This document shows positions 1-9,067 of a DNA stretch of 64,000 bases, piece after piece. A program made the position numbers and the translations under genes. The notes below the pieces were generated by a model that was given only the letters and a program-made list of their open reading frames with translations, was not told the DNA's origin and did no database searches. Numbering within the stretch: position 1 is the first letter of the stretch; every line of letters starts with the position of its first letter. The DNA comes from Variovorax sp. YR216. GTDB lineage: Bacteria > Pseudomonadota > Gammaproteobacteria > Burkholderiales > Burkholderiaceae_C. The stretch spans positions 62,001-126,000 of the forward strand of contig NZ_FNRO01000001.1 of the NCBI RefSeq assembly GCF_900107745.1. Reading direction: 5' to 3'.

Positions 1-522
1 GTGGTAGGGATGGCCGTTGCGGCCGAGGAAGTTCTGGATTCGGAGCAGGGACGCCGATTGCGGGGGGCCGATGAGGACCGGCCCGCTCGCGCCCGATTCG
101 ATCAGCGCCACCCGCCGCAGGATCATCGCGCGCACCAGGCGCTCGCCGAGGTCGGCCTCCGCAATGATCAGCGCGCGCAACTGTTCCGGCGGCACCAGCA
201 GGGTCTCGACCCGGCCCTCGGCATGGCCGTCGACCAGCGCGGGCCGCCCGGAAAGTTGCGCGACTTCGGCCAGGAACTGCCCCGGGCCCTGGCGTTCGAT
301 CGGCACCACGTGGCCGAGGCCGTCGCGCTGCGTGATCGCGACCACGCCGTCGAGCACGACGAACATGCCCGGCCCGGGCTCGCCGGCGGTGAACAGGCAG
401 GCGCCATCCTCGAAGTGACGCACTTCGCCGAAGCGGCGGATCCGTTCGATGTCCGCGGCGCTCAGCACCGGAAACATCTGATGGCGGCGGGTCTCGACCT
501 CGATACGTACTTCATTGGCCAT
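1..522 (-). CDS. Cyclic nucleotide-binding domain protein, probably fused to thioredoxin reductase (3' end off window)
   Basis: The N-terminal 174 residues are visible; the gene runs off the left edge. From about residue 15 to 135 the sequence follows a cNMP-binding (Crp-like) beta-roll, including FTAGEPGPGMFVVLDG and GPGQFLAEVAQLSG. From about residue 148 it continues with GPVLIGPPQSASLLRIQNFL, then GRNGHPYH, which matches the linker seen in proteins where a cNMP-binding domain precedes a FAD/NADPH thioredoxin reductase module. That second module is inferred, because it lies outside the window. The ATG at 522 is the first start upstream of the conserved fold. It is divergent from the acyltransferase at 666. 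Confidence 0.72.
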   Translation of the reverse strand, partial: MANEVRIEVETRRHQMFPVLSAADIERIRRFGEVRHFEDGACLFTAGEPGPGMFVVLDGVVAITQRDGLGHVVPIERQGPGQFLAEVAQLSGRPALVDGHAEGRVETLLVPPEQLRALIIAEADLGERLVRAMILRRVALIESGASGPVLIGPPQSASLLRIQNFLGRNGHPYH

Positions 523-665
523 GAAAACTCCAAGTCTCCTTTGAGCGAATCCCCGGCATTAAACGCCGATGCGGCCGCTTTGGTGCGAGTCACGCAATTG
601 CCACTGGACTGACACGCTTGTTTCACCGCGGGTGCCGAGACTCCGTCCGCAGAAAGGGACCCCGC

Positions 666-1541
666 ATGAAAGAACTGCCCACACCGACGTTTCCGTTCTC
701 GCAACTGGGATTGCGTGCCGCGCTCTGGCCTGCCCAGACCCCGCCGCAGCGTTCCGATGCAATCACCGTGCCGCAGCCTGTGCGGCCGGCGGCGAAGGAC
801 GCGGCGGGCGGCATCAGCGTGAGCTGGGCGCGTCATCTGGATGAAGTGCGCGCGGCGCAGCGCCTGCGCTACGAAGTCTTCGCCGGCGAGATGGGCGCGC
901 GTCTCTCGACGCCGATCGATGGCCATGACGTGGACCTGTTCGACGACTTCTGCGAGCACCTGCTGGTGCGTGACGACGCCACCGGGCGCGTGATCGGCAC
1001 CTACCGCGTGCTGACGCCCGCGCAGGCCCGCCGGGTCGGCAGTACCTACAGCGACACCGAATTCGACCTGACCCGGCTGCGCGACCTGCGCCAGCGCATG
1101 GTCGAGCTTGGACGCAGCTGCGTCCATGCGGAGCACCGGCAAGGCGGCGTGATCCTTGCGCTCTGGGGCGCGCTGGCCGGCTTCATGAACCGCAACGGCC
1201 TCGACACCATGATCGGCTGCGCCAGCATCCCGATGTGGCACAACGGCGTGACCAGCGGCGACGCGGCGGCGAGCATCTGGCGTCAAGTGTCGGAAACACA
1301 CCTCGCGCCGATTCAATATCACGTGCAGCCGCGGCTGCCGCTGCCGGTGCACCGGCTCGACGACTCGCTCGACGTCGAGCCGCCGGCGCTGATCAGGGGA
1401 TACCTGCGCCTCGGCGCCAAGGTGCTCGGGCCACCGGCTTGGGATCCGGACTTCAACACCGCCGACCTACCGATGCTGATGCGCATCGAGGATCTGCCGG
1501 CGCGCTACCGCAAGCATTTCCTGGGCAATCCAGCCGATTGA
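666..1541 (+). CDS. GNAT-like N-acyltransferase, OlsB/hemolysin family (COG3176)
   Basis: A 291-aa protein. After a variable N-terminal stretch of about 55 residues comes the family core: RLRYEVFAGEMGA, a DDFCEHLLV segment, IGTYRVLTPAQA, and VELGRSCVHAEHR followed by ALWGALAGF. Relatives transfer an acyl chain from acyl-ACP to ornithine or a similar amine (OlsB, first step of ornithine lipid synthesis). No olsA is adjacent, so the acceptor is uncertain. Ornithine lipids often replace phospholipids under phosphate limitation, which fits the phosphate island just downstream, but no Pho box is seen here. The ATG at 666 has the purine-rich AGAAAGGGA about 6 bases upstream and is preferred over an upstream in-frame start at 618. 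Confidence 0.75.
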   Translation: MKELPTPTFPFSQLGLRAALWPAQTPPQRSDAITVPQPVRPAAKDAAGGISVSWARHLDEVRAAQRLRYEVFAGEMGARLSTPIDGHDVDLFDDFCEHLLVRDDATGRVIGTYRVLTPAQARRVGSTYSDTEFDLTRLRDLRQRMVELGRSCVHAEHRQGGVILALWGALAGFMNRNGLDTMIGCASIPMWHNGVTSGDAAASIWRQVSETHLAPIQYHVQPRLPLPVHRLDDSLDVEPPALIRGYLRLGAKVLGPPAWDPDFNTADLPMLMRIEDLPARYRKHFLGNPAD

Positions 1542-1557
1542 GACAGCAGTGCTACAT

Positions 1558-1594
1558 AGTCATACGACTGTCACGCAACTGTCATAAGCTGTCG
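1558..1594 (+). promoter_or_regulatory. PhoB box array upstream of ppk1
   Basis: TGTCA-like half-sites recur at 1558 (AGTCA), 1569 (TGTCA), 1580 (TGTCA) and 1590 (TGTCG). The spacing is 11, 11 and 10 bases, as expected for PhoB direct repeats (consensus CTGTCATA-N4-CTGTCA). The array ends 11 bases before the ppk1 ATG. Confidence 0.8.
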
Positions 1595-1605
1595 CGTTTT
1601 GGTCT

Positions 1606-3783
1606 ATGGTTGTATCTGTGTCGGCTGATCCTGAGTTCGTTGCCCCGTTGCCGGAATCCGGCGACAACCTGAGCGTCCCCGCCAAACCCGGGCTCACGCT
1701 GCTCGATCGTGACCACAGCATCCTGGCCTTCAACGAGCGTGTGCTCGACTGGGCACACCGCCCCGAAGTGCCCCTGATCGAGCGGCTTCGCTATCTCACG
1801 ATCGTTTCCTCGAATCTCGACGAGTTCTTCGAGGTTCGCGCCGCGCCGCACCTGGCCGCGCACATCGCCGGCGAGCGCAAGGGCAACTACAACGTCGATT
1901 CGTTCGAGCGGCTGGCCGACGCGGCGCATTCGCTGGTGGGCCGGCAATACGCGCTGTACAACGACGAGCTCATCCCGGCCTTTGCGGCCAAGGGCATCCA
2001 GATCATTTCGCACGGCGAACGCAATGCGGTCCAGCGCAAATGGGTGCACGACTATTTCGAGCGCGAGGTGCGTCCGCTGCTCATCCCGGTCGGGCTGGAT
2101 CCGGCGCATCCGTTCCCGCAGGTCGCGAACAAGTCGCTGAACTTCATCGTGCGCCTGAGCGGCAAGGATGCCTTCGGCCGCGAGAACCCGATTGCGATCC
2201 TGAAGGTGCCGCGCGTGCTGCCGCGCATGATCCGCATGCCGGCCAAGGTGTCGGGCGGCAAGACGCTGTTCATCGCGCTGTCGAGCGTGGTGCGGGCGCA
2301 CCTGTCGAGCATGTTCCCGGGGCGCGAAGTCGGCGAGTTCTCCCAGTTCCGGGTGACGCGCCATTCCGATCTGGCGGTGGACGAGGAGGACGTCAAGAAC
2401 CTCCGCACCGCGCTCCGGCAAGGACTCCAGCATCGCCATTTCGGGCAGGCCGTGCGGCTGGAGGTGTCGTCCAGTTGCGCCGAATCGCTCGCGAGCTTCC
2501 TGCTTGCGCAGTTCGATCTGCCGCCGCAGGCGCTGTATCGCGTGCATGGGCCGGTCAACCTCGCGCGGGTCGCGCAGATGATCGACCTGCTGGACGAACC
2601 GCAACTGCGCTTCCAGCCCTATCAGGGTTCGTACCCGGTGGCTCTTTCGCCGGGGCAGTCCTTCTTCGAGCGGCTGCAGCAGAGCGATGTGCTCATCCAC
2701 CAGCCGTTCGAGAGTTTCGAGGGTGTGCTTGCCTTCCTCCGTGAGGCAGTGCAGGACCCGCAGGTGCTCGCGATCAAGCAGACCATCTACCGGACCGGCG
2801 CGGATTCGCAGATGATGGATTTGCTGCGCGAGGCCGTGCGCCGCGGCAAGGAAGTGACCGCGGTCGTGGAGCTCAAGGCCCGTTTCGACGAAGAGGCCAA
2901 CATCAACTGGGCCGAGATGCTCGAATCGATCGGCGCGCAGGTGGTCTACGGCGTGGTCGGCCTGAAGACGCACGCGAAGATGTTGCTGGTCACGCGCCGC
3001 GAGGGCAAGCAGATGCGCCGGTACGGCCACCTGTCGACCGGCAACTACAACCCGCGCACCTCGGCGCTCTATACCGACATCAGCCATCTGACGGCCGATC
3101 CGCTGCTCACTGCGGACATGGAGACGGTGTTCGTCCACATGGCGAGCCAGAGCCGTCTGCCCAAGCTCAACCGGATGTGGCTGGCGCCTTTCGATCTGCA
3201 TCGCAACCTGATTGCGCGCATCGACGCGCTGGGGGCGGCCTCGGCGGCCGGCGAGCCGACGCGCATCGTCGCGAAGATGAACGCCCTGACCGACGAGGCC
3301 CTGATTGCGGCGCTGGTGAAGGCAGGGCAGAAGGGCGTCAAGATCGACCTGATCGTACGCGGCGCCTGCACCTTGCCGGCGAAGGTGCCGGGGCTGACCG
3401 ACAACATCCGGGTACGCTCCGTGATCGGCCGCTTCCTGGAGCATTCGCGGGTCTTCTATTTCCGCCAGGGGGCCGATGAGTCGCTCTACCTGTCGAGCGC
3501 CGACTGGATGAACCGCAACATGTTGCGGCGGATGGAGTTGGCCTGGCCGGTGACCGATCCGGTGCTGCGCCAGCGGCTCATCGACGAATGCCTGGTGGCC
3601 TATCTGCACGACGGTCGCGATGCCTGGAACCTGGATTCCGACGGTGTCTATCACCGTGTCTACAAGGACACCCATGCAGGCGAGGACGGGGCACCACGCA
3701 ACGTCGAAGCCCACGGCGCCCAATTGGCGCTCATGAATCGCTATGCATCGCGCGGGTTCCGGCGCGCCGCACCACGGAGCTGA
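1606..3783 (+). CDS. ppk1: Polyphosphate kinase 1
   Basis: A 725-aa protein of typical PPK1 length. It reversibly transfers the gamma phosphate of ATP to a growing polyphosphate chain. The N domain begins with LLDRDHSILAFNERVLDWA. The phospholipase D-like C domains carry the autophosphorylated histidine in LKTHAKMLLV and the second conserved histidine in FLEHSRVFYF; STGNYNPRTS is also present. It is followed 4 bases later by sixA and preceded by PhoB boxes, so phosphate starvation control is likely. The start is uncertain: no Shine-Dalgarno precedes the ATG at 1606, and that ATG lies where a PhoB-driven -10 would be expected. A GTG at 1618 is an alternative. The conserved core begins near residue 30. 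Confidence 0.96.
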   Translation: MVVSVSADPEFVAPLPESGDNLSVPAKPGLTLLDRDHSILAFNERVLDWAHRPEVPLIERLRYLTIVSSNLDEFFEVRAAPHLAAHIAGERKGNYNVDSFERLADAAHSLVGRQYALYNDELIPAFAAKGIQIISHGERNAVQRKWVHDYFEREVRPLLIPVGLDPAHPFPQVANKSLNFIVRLSGKDAFGRENPIAILKVPRVLPRMIRMPAKVSGGKTLFIALSSVVRAHLSSMFPGREVGEFSQFRVTRHSDLAVDEEDVKNLRTALRQGLQHRHFGQAVRLEVSSSCAESLASFLLAQFDLPPQALYRVHGPVNLARVAQMIDLLDEPQLRFQPYQGSYPVALSPGQSFFERLQQSDVLIHQPFESFEGVLAFLREAVQDPQVLAIKQTIYRTGADSQMMDLLREAVRRGKEVTAVVELKARFDEEANINWAEMLESIGAQVVYGVVGLKTHAKMLLVTRREGKQMRRYGHLSTGNYNPRTSALYTDISHLTADPLLTADMETVFVHMASQSRLPKLNRMWLAPFDLHRNLIARIDALGAASAAGEPTRIVAKMNALTDEALIAALVKAGQKGVKIDLIVRGACTLPAKVPGLTDNIRVRSVIGRFLEHSRVFYFRQGADESLYLSSADWMNRNMLRRMELAWPVTDPVLRQRLIDECLVAYLHDGRDAWNLDSDGVYHRVYKDTHAGEDGAPRNVEAHGAQLALMNRYASRGFRRAAPRS

Positions 3784-3787
3784 CACC

Positions 3788-4249
3788 ATGGATCTGATTT
3801 TCTGGCGCCATGCCGAAGCCGAGGAATGGGTCGAGGGCACTGACGACATGCAGCGCTCGTTGACGCCGCGCGGCGAAAAGCAGGCCAAGCGCATGGCTGC
3901 GTGGCTCGACCGTCAACTGCCGGAAGGCACCCGCATCGTCTGCAGCCCGGCGCGCCGTTGCGAGCAGACCGTGCTTGCGCTCGGCCGCAAGTACAAGTTG
4001 CGCGGCGAACTGGCGCCCGACACGACGCCCGATGCGCTGCTCTCCGCCGCGGGCTGGCCCAATGGCCGGTCTGTGGTGCTGATGGTCGGCCACCAGCCTT
4101 CGCTCGGGCAGGCCATCTCGCTGCTGCTGGGGCTGCAGCAGGACAGCTGCCCGGTGCGCAAGGGCTCCGTCTGGTGGATCCGCACGCGCGAGCGCGACGG
4201 CGACGTGCAGACCGTCGTGGTGACGGTTCAGGCGCCGGAGTTGCTGTAG
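3788..4249 (+). CDS. sixA: Histidine phosphatase SixA-like
   Basis: A 153-aa single-domain histidine phosphatase. The catalytic RHAEAEEW begins at residue 7, SPARRCEQT follows, and the second catalytic histidine is in LMVGHQPSLGQ. E. coli SixA removes phosphate from phosphohistidine in the ArcB HPt domain and the PTS-Ntr NPr protein. In betaproteobacteria SixA homologues commonly sit between ppk and ppx, as here, so a role in phosphate or polyphosphate metabolism is possible but unproven. It starts 4 bases after the ppk1 stop, so the two are probably cotranscribed. It is convergent with ppx. Confidence 0.85.
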   Translation: MDLIFWRHAEAEEWVEGTDDMQRSLTPRGEKQAKRMAAWLDRQLPEGTRIVCSPARRCEQTVLALGRKYKLRGELAPDTTPDALLSAAGWPNGRSVVLMVGHQPSLGQAISLLLGLQQDSCPVRKGSVWWIRTRERDGDVQTVVVTVQAPELL

Positions 4250-4268
4250 AGCGCCTCCCGTCGCAGCG

Positions 4269-5804
4269 TCAGGCCGCCGCCTTCAGGCTGCCGGCCAGGT
4301 CGATCCGCCAGTTGGTCCGCTGCCATGCCAGCACTTCCTCCCGCAGGAGGTGGCTCGACTGGGGATAGAGTTCGGGCCAGTCCGGTCGCGTGGTGATCGT
4401 GAACTGCCGGCTGCCGGGAGAATGGATGATCTTCAGTCCTTCGAGGTCCGGATCCCGCCGTGCGTGACAGAGGATCACGGCCAGGCGCAGGGCGATCAGC
4501 TGCCAGACGAAGGCCTCGTCGTCCAGCACCATTTCGAGCTTGCGCAGCTTGCCCCGGTGGCCGAGCACCAGCTGGCTGAGCCAGTGCATCTCGTTGACCG
4601 CAAAGCCGGGCGCCTCGGTGTTGTCGAGGATGTAGGCGCCGTGCTTGTGATAGTCGCTGTGCGACACGTGGGTCCCGATCTCGTGCAGCCTGGCCGCCCA
4701 GCCCAGTTTGCGCAAGGAGCGGCCGGGGCGACTGGTGGTGCTGGCCCCGCGCGCGCGCGGCTCGAGTTGCAGGAAGAGTTCCGCCGCGGTGTCAGCGACC
4801 CGCCGGGCTTGCGCGGCGTCGACCGCGAAGCGGTTGGCCAGCCTGCCGACCGTGGAACTGCGCAGATCGGCAACGACGGCGTCGCGTTCCAGCAATTCGT
4901 AGAGCACCCCGTGCCGCAGGGCGCCCTGGGCGACCCGCATCTCATCGATCTCGAGCAGGTCGAACACCGCGCGCAGTACGCTCACGCCGCCGCCGATCAC
5001 CGCCTTGCGGTCCTCGCGCATGCCGTCGATGCGCAGGCGGTCGGCGCTGCCGGCCTTCAGGAGCTTGTCGAGCAGCCAGTCCAGCCCCTCGCGCGTGACG
5101 AGTCCCGGCTCGTTGCCGGCGGCCACGAGCACGTCGCCCACCGCGCCGATGGTGCCTGACGATCCGTAAGCCACGTCCCAGCGGTCCGGCACGTAGGTGG
5201 ACAGCGCGTCGTCGAGCACCGCCTTGGCCGCGACCTCGGCGGCGCGGAAGGCGGCCGGCGTGAACAGGCCGCTCGCGAAGTGCTTCATCGACCAGGCGAC
5301 GCTGCCTACCCGATAGGACTCCATCGCCTCGGGTTCGAGCCCCTGGCCGAGGATGATCTCGGTCGAGCGGCCTCCGATGTCGACCACCAGCCGGCGCTCG
5401 TTGTTCGAGGCGTCGGTGTGCGGGAGCGTGTGGGCGACGCCCAGGTAGATCAGGCGCGCTTCCTCGTGACCCGAGATCACGTCGATCCCGAACCCCAGAA
5501 TGGTGCGCGCTCGCAACAGGAACTCGTCGCGGTTGCGGGCTTCGCGCAGCGTCTGTGTTGCGACAGCCCGGACCTCCGAACGCTTGAAACCGGCCAGCCG
5601 TTCGGCGAAGCGGGCAAGGGTGTCCCAGCCCCGCTGCATTGCTTCGGGCGTGAGGTTGCGGGCGCTGTCGAGCCCATTGCCCTGGCGGACGGTCTCTTTG
5701 ATGTACTCGGTGCGGTGGATCTGGCCGTGATCGACCCGGCCGATTTCCAGCCGATAACTGTTCGAGCCCAGATCGACCGCGGCGAGGCGGGTTCCGTTTT
5801 GCAT
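4269..5804 (-). CDS. ppx: Exopolyphosphatase / Ppx-GppA phosphatase
   Basis: A 511-aa protein of the Ppx/GppA family (actin-like ATPase fold plus C-terminal HD-like domain). It removes terminal phosphates from polyphosphate, or converts pppGpp to ppGpp. The phosphate-binding motif DLGSNSYRLEIG starts at residue 11, and the second signature is VVDIGGRSTEIILG. The C-terminal half contains LHEIGTHVSHSDYHKHGAYI, typical of Ppx. The start at 5804 immediately precedes the conserved N terminus; the open frame extends upstream to 5999, but that extension has no family similarity. It is convergent with ppk1-sixA and divergent from pstS. Confidence 0.9.
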   Translation of the reverse strand: MQNGTRLAAVDLGSNSYRLEIGRVDHGQIHRTEYIKETVRQGNGLDSARNLTPEAMQRGWDTLARFAERLAGFKRSEVRAVATQTLREARNRDEFLLRARTILGFGIDVISGHEEARLIYLGVAHTLPHTDASNNERRLVVDIGGRSTEIILGQGLEPEAMESYRVGSVAWSMKHFASGLFTPAAFRAAEVAAKAVLDDALSTYVPDRWDVAYGSSGTIGAVGDVLVAAGNEPGLVTREGLDWLLDKLLKAGSADRLRIDGMREDRKAVIGGGVSVLRAVFDLLEIDEMRVAQGALRHGVLYELLERDAVVADLRSSTVGRLANRFAVDAAQARRVADTAAELFLQLEPRARGASTTSRPGRSLRKLGWAARLHEIGTHVSHSDYHKHGAYILDNTEAPGFAVNEMHWLSQLVLGHRGKLRKLEMVLDDEAFVWQLIALRLAVILCHARRDPDLEGLKIIHSPGSRQFTITTRPDWPELYPQSSHLLREEVLAWQRTNWRIDLAGSLKAAA

Positions 5805-5948
5805 GTTGAAGTAGGGATGTCGGGGCCTGATCGTAGCCGGAGGGGCACCATGGCCCGCGCGCGGCGAGGGATCAAGGCTAGGTGTGCAGTGTGACGCTTC
5901 GATGACAGCGTCACAAACTGCGGCTTGCTTCAGAGGGTAATTCTCCTC

Positions 5949-5975
5949 TGTCAAAGGTGTCATCGCACTGTCACA
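5949..5975 (+). promoter_or_regulatory. PhoB box upstream of pstS
   Basis: TGTCA half-sites occur at 5949, 5958 and 5969. The last two form GTGTCATCGCACTGTCAC, a close match to the Pho box with 11-base spacing. A plausible -10 (TAGAGT, 5985-5990) lies 9 to 10 bases downstream, where PhoB replaces the -35 contact. A further CGTCAC lies near 5909. Confidence 0.85.
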
Positions 5976-6037
5976 CAAGGTTTCTAGAGTCCATGCCAAC
6001 CCCTGAGGGGGCTTTTGTGCATACCAAAGGAAGTCTT

Positions 6038-7090
6038 ATGAAGATGACGTTCAAGTTCGCAGCTGCCGCCGGTCTGATCGCCGCCGCGTTTGCCGCCCAT
6101 GTTTCCGCTTTCGCCCAAGAGGCCACGGGCGCTGGTGCCAGCTTCCCGGCACCTCTGTATTCGAAGTGGGCCGCCGACTTCAACAAGGCCACCGGCGCCA
6201 AGATCAACTACCAGTCCGTCGGTTCGGGCGCGGGCATCAAGCAGATCGACGCCAAGACCGTGGACTTCGGCGCTTCGGACATGCCGCTGACGGACGACGA
6301 GCTCAAGACCAAGGGCCTGATGCAGTTCCCGACCGTCATTGGCGGCGTGGTGCCGGTCATCAACATCCAGGGCATCAAGCCCGGCGAGCTCAAGCTGAGC
6401 GGCGCTGTGCTCGGCGACATCTACCTGGGCAAGATCGCCAAGTGGAACGATCCGGCCATCAAGGCACTGAACCCCTCGCTGAACCTGCCTGACGCCGCGA
6501 TCGCACCGGTTCGCCGCGCGGACGGCTCGGGCACCACCTTCCTGTTCACCAACTACCTGAGCAAGGCCAATCCCGAGTGGAAGGCCAAGGTCGGCGACGG
6601 CACGGCGGTCAACTGGCCCACCGGTGCGGGCGGCAAGGGCAATGAAGGCGTCGCCGCTTTCGTGAACCGTCTGCCCAACTCGATCGGCTACGTGGAGTAC
6701 GCCTACGTCAAGCAGAACAAGATGAACTACGCCCAGATGCAGAACAAGGACGGCAACTTCGTGTCGCCGGACGATTCGGCATTCAAGGCGGCCGCCGCGG
6801 GTGCGGACTGGTCCAAGAGCTTCTACCAGGTGCTCACCGACCAGTCGGGCAAGGAATCGTGGCCCATCACCGGCGCCACCTTCATCCTGATGCACAAGAC
6901 GCAGGACAAGCCGGCGCAGGGTGCGACGACGCTGAAGTTCTTCGACTGGGCCTACAAGAACGGTGACAAGACCGCCGGCGACCTCGACTACGTGCCGATG
7001 CCCGACAAGGTCAAGGGCGTGATCGCCACCGCCTGGGGCGACATCAAGGACGCGTCGGGCAAGTCCGTCGCTCCGGCGTCGAGCAAGTAA
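6038..7090 (+). CDS. pstS: Phosphate ABC transporter substrate-binding protein PstS
   Basis: A 350-aa periplasmic phosphate receptor. A Sec signal peptide covers about residues 1-26 (KF, hydrophobic [19 protein letters not shown], cleavage near AFA-QE). The mature N terminus has [12 protein letters not shown]; later come the phosphate-binding segments [18 protein letters not shown] and [17 protein letters not shown]. The ATG at 6038 has AAAGGAAG 5 bases upstream; the longer open frame from 5957 would add a non-family stretch and cross the promoter. It is the first gene of pstSCAB-phoU behind a PhoB box. Confidence 0.97.
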   Translation: MKMTFKFAAAAGLIAAAFAAHVSAFAQEATGAGASFPAPLYSKWAADFNKATGAKINYQSVGSGAGIKQIDAKTVDFGASDMPLTDDELKTKGLMQFPTVIGGVVPVINIQGIKPGELKLSGAVLGDIYLGKIAKWNDPAIKALNPSLNLPDAAIAPVRRADGSGTTFLFTNYLSKANPEWKAKVGDGTAVNWPTGAGGKGNEGVAAFVNRLPNSIGYVEYAYVKQNKMNYAQMQNKDGNFVSPDDSAFKAAAAGADWSKSFYQVLTDQSGKESWPITGATFILMHKTQDKPAQGATTLKFFDWAYKNGDKTAGDLDYVPMPDKVKGVIATAWGDIKDASGKSVAPASSK

Positions 7091-7101
7091 GCAAGACACC
7101 T

Positions 7102-7136
7102 GGCGCGCCAATGGGCAATCCGCTTGATGGCGCGCC
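7102..7136 (+). promoter_or_regulatory. Intercistronic hairpin between pstS and pstC
   Basis: GGCGCGCCA (7102-7110) is perfectly complementary to TGGCGCGCC (7128-7136) across a 17-base loop, starting 11 bases after the pstS stop. There is no U tract, so it is more likely an mRNA-stabilising stem than a terminator. Such stems often let the binding protein be made in excess over membrane subunits. Confidence 0.6.
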
Positions 7137-7152
7137 GCTTTCGGAGCGACCT

Positions 7153-8181
7153 GTGTCATCCACATTTCCTGCGAACGCCACCCCGATCGACGTGAACGCC
7201 GAGCGCGCCCGTGCGAAGGCAAGCCCGCCGCCGGCCAAGCGCCCGCGCTCCGGCCCGGCGGCCGATCGCCTGTTCGGCCTTGCCGCCAAGGGCGCCGCGC
7301 TGCTCACGCTCGCGATGCTGATCGGCATCCTCCTTTCCTTGCTGGCTGGCGCGTGGCCGGCCATCTCCAAATTCGGTCTCGGCTTCCTCACCAGCAGCGT
7401 GTGGGATCCGGTGCAGAACGAATTCGGCGGCCTCGTGATGATCTATGGCACGCTGGCCACTTCGTTCATTGCCCTGGTGATCGCCGTGCCGGTGAGTTTC
7501 GGCATCGCGCTCTTCCTCACCGAGATGTCGCCGGCCTGGCTCAAGCGGCCGCTCGGCACCGCCATCGAACTCCTTGCGGCCGTGCCCTCGATCGTCTACG
7601 GCATGTGGGGTCTGCTGGTCTTCGGCCCGATCCTCTCCACGTACGTGCAGCAGCCGCTGCAGAAGCTCTTCGCGGGCGTGCCCTACCTGGGCGCGCTGGT
7701 GTCCGGGCCGCCTGTGGGCATCGGCATCCTTTCGGCCGGGATCATCCTCGCGATCATGATCATTCCGTTCATCGCCTCGGTGATGCGCGATGTGTTCGAG
7801 GTCACGCCGGCGCTGCTCAAGGAATCGGCCTACGGGCTCGGCTCCACGACGTGGGAAGTGGTCTCGAAGGTCGTGCTGCCCTACACCAAGGCCGGCGTGG
7901 TCGGCGGCATCATGCTCGGCCTCGGCCGTGCGCTCGGCGAGACGATGGCCGTGACCTTCGTGATCGGCAACACCAACCAGCTCGCGTCGCTGTCGGTCTT
8001 CGAGGCGGCGAACAGCATCACCTCGGTGCTCGCGAACGAGTTCGCGGAAGCCGGGGCAGGTTTGCACCAGGCCTCGCTGATGTACCTGGGCCTCGTGCTG
8101 TTCTTCATCACGTTCGTGGTGCTGTCTCTGTCGAAGCTGCTGCTGGCGCAGATGCGCAAGAGTGAAGGGAAGAAGGCATGA
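7153..8181 (+). CDS. pstC: Phosphate ABC transporter permease PstC
   Basis: A 342-aa inner-membrane permease with about six transmembrane segments (first near residues 38-60). It carries the PstC signature [14 protein letters not shown], the EAA-type loop [15 protein letters not shown], and [22 protein letters not shown] split over the coupling helix. The GTG at 7153 is chosen because GGAG (7143-7146) lies 6 bases upstream. The ATG at 7111 has no Shine-Dalgarno and sits inside a stable hairpin. Its last codons overlap pstA by 4 bases (ATGA). Confidence 0.95.
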   Translation: MSSTFPANATPIDVNAERARAKASPPPAKRPRSGPAADRLFGLAAKGAALLTLAMLIGILLSLLAGAWPAISKFGLGFLTSSVWDPVQNEFGGLVMIYGTLATSFIALVIAVPVSFGIALFLTEMSPAWLKRPLGTAIELLAAVPSIVYGMWGLLVFGPILSTYVQQPLQKLFAGVPYLGALVSGPPVGIGILSAGIILAIMIIPFIASVMRDVFEVTPALLKESAYGLGSTTWEVVSKVVLPYTKAGVVGGIMLGLGRALGETMAVTFVIGNTNQLASLSVFEAANSITSVLANEFAEAGAGLHQASLMYLGLVLFFITFVVLSLSKLLLAQMRKSEGKKA

Positions 8182-9062
8182 CGACCGCTGAACGCCTGCT
8201 GAGCGCCAAGGCACTCGAGGAAACGCGCGCGGCCAAGTTCGCCGGCCGCAAGCGCATCAACATCATCGCCCTGGGGCTGTCGCTTGCCGCGATGGCCTTC
8301 GGCGTGTTCTGGCTCATCTGGATCCTCTGGGAGACGCTGCGCCTGGGCTTCGGTGGGCTCACGCTTGCTGCATTGACCGAGATGACCCCGCCGCCGAACG
8401 AGGCCGGTGGCATCGCGAATGCGATCTTCGGCTCGTTGGTGATGGTGGCGCTGGCCACCTTCATCGGTGCGCCGATCGGCATCATGGCGGGCATCTACCT
8501 GGCCGAGTACAACCCCAAGGGTTGGCTGTCGAGCGTCATCCGCTTCGTCAACGACATCCTGCTTTCGGCGCCGTCGATCGTGATCGGCCTGTTCGTCTAT
8601 GCGCTCGTCGTCGCCCAGCTCAGGTCGTTCTCGGGCATTGCCGGCGCCGTGGCGCTTGCGCTTATCGTGATCCCGGTCGTGATCCGCACGACCGAGAACA
8701 TGCTCCAGCTCGTACCGCCGGGGCTGCGTGAAGCGGCCTATGCGTTGGGCACGCCGAAGTGGAAGGTGATCCTGAGCATCACCCTGCGTGCCGCGCGTGC
8801 GGGCGTCGTGACCGGCATCCTGCTGGCCGTGGCGCGCATCGCGGGCGAAACCGCGCCGCTGCTCTTCACCGCGCTGAGCAACCAGTTCTGGACGGCCGAT
8901 CTGACCCAGCCGATGGCCAGCCTTCCGGTGACGATCTTCAAGTTCGCGATGAGCCCCTACGAGAACTGGCAACAGCTCGCGTGGGCCGGCGTATTCCTGA
9001 TCACGCTCGCGGTTCTTGCACTCAACATCCTCGCGCGAGTTCTCACGCGCAACAAGCTCTGA
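8178..9062 (+). CDS. pstA: Phosphate ABC transporter permease PstA
   Basis: A 294-aa inner-membrane partner of PstC. It has a cytosolic N terminus rich in K/R, then about six membrane spans. Family motifs are [36 protein letters not shown] (the ATPase-contacting loop) and [15 protein letters not shown]. The start overlaps the pstC stop (ATGA), and pstB follows 5 bases after the stop, so translational coupling is likely. Confidence 0.96.
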   Translation: MTTAERLLSAKALEETRAAKFAGRKRINIIALGLSLAAMAFGVFWLIWILWETLRLGFGGLTLAALTEMTPPPNEAGGIANAIFGSLVMVALATFIGAPIGIMAGIYLAEYNPKGWLSSVIRFVNDILLSAPSIVIGLFVYALVVAQLRSFSGIAGAVALALIVIPVVIRTTENMLQLVPPGLREAAYALGTPKWKVILSITLRAARAGVVTGILLAVARIAGETAPLLFTALSNQFWTADLTQPMASLPVTIFKFAMSPYENWQQLAWAGVFLITLAVLALNILARVLTRNKL

Positions 9063-9067
9063 TCAAC

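Noticed and set aside
1582..3894. A 770-codon open frame on the minus strand opposite ppk1
   Set aside because: It is entirely antisense to ppk1, is rich in His/Arg/Gln without any domain pattern, and arises from high third-position GC. ppk1 has clear motifs.
7111..7152. ATG at 7111 as the pstC start
   Set aside because: It lies inside a stable hairpin and has no ribosome site; GTG 7153 has both a ribosome site and better context.
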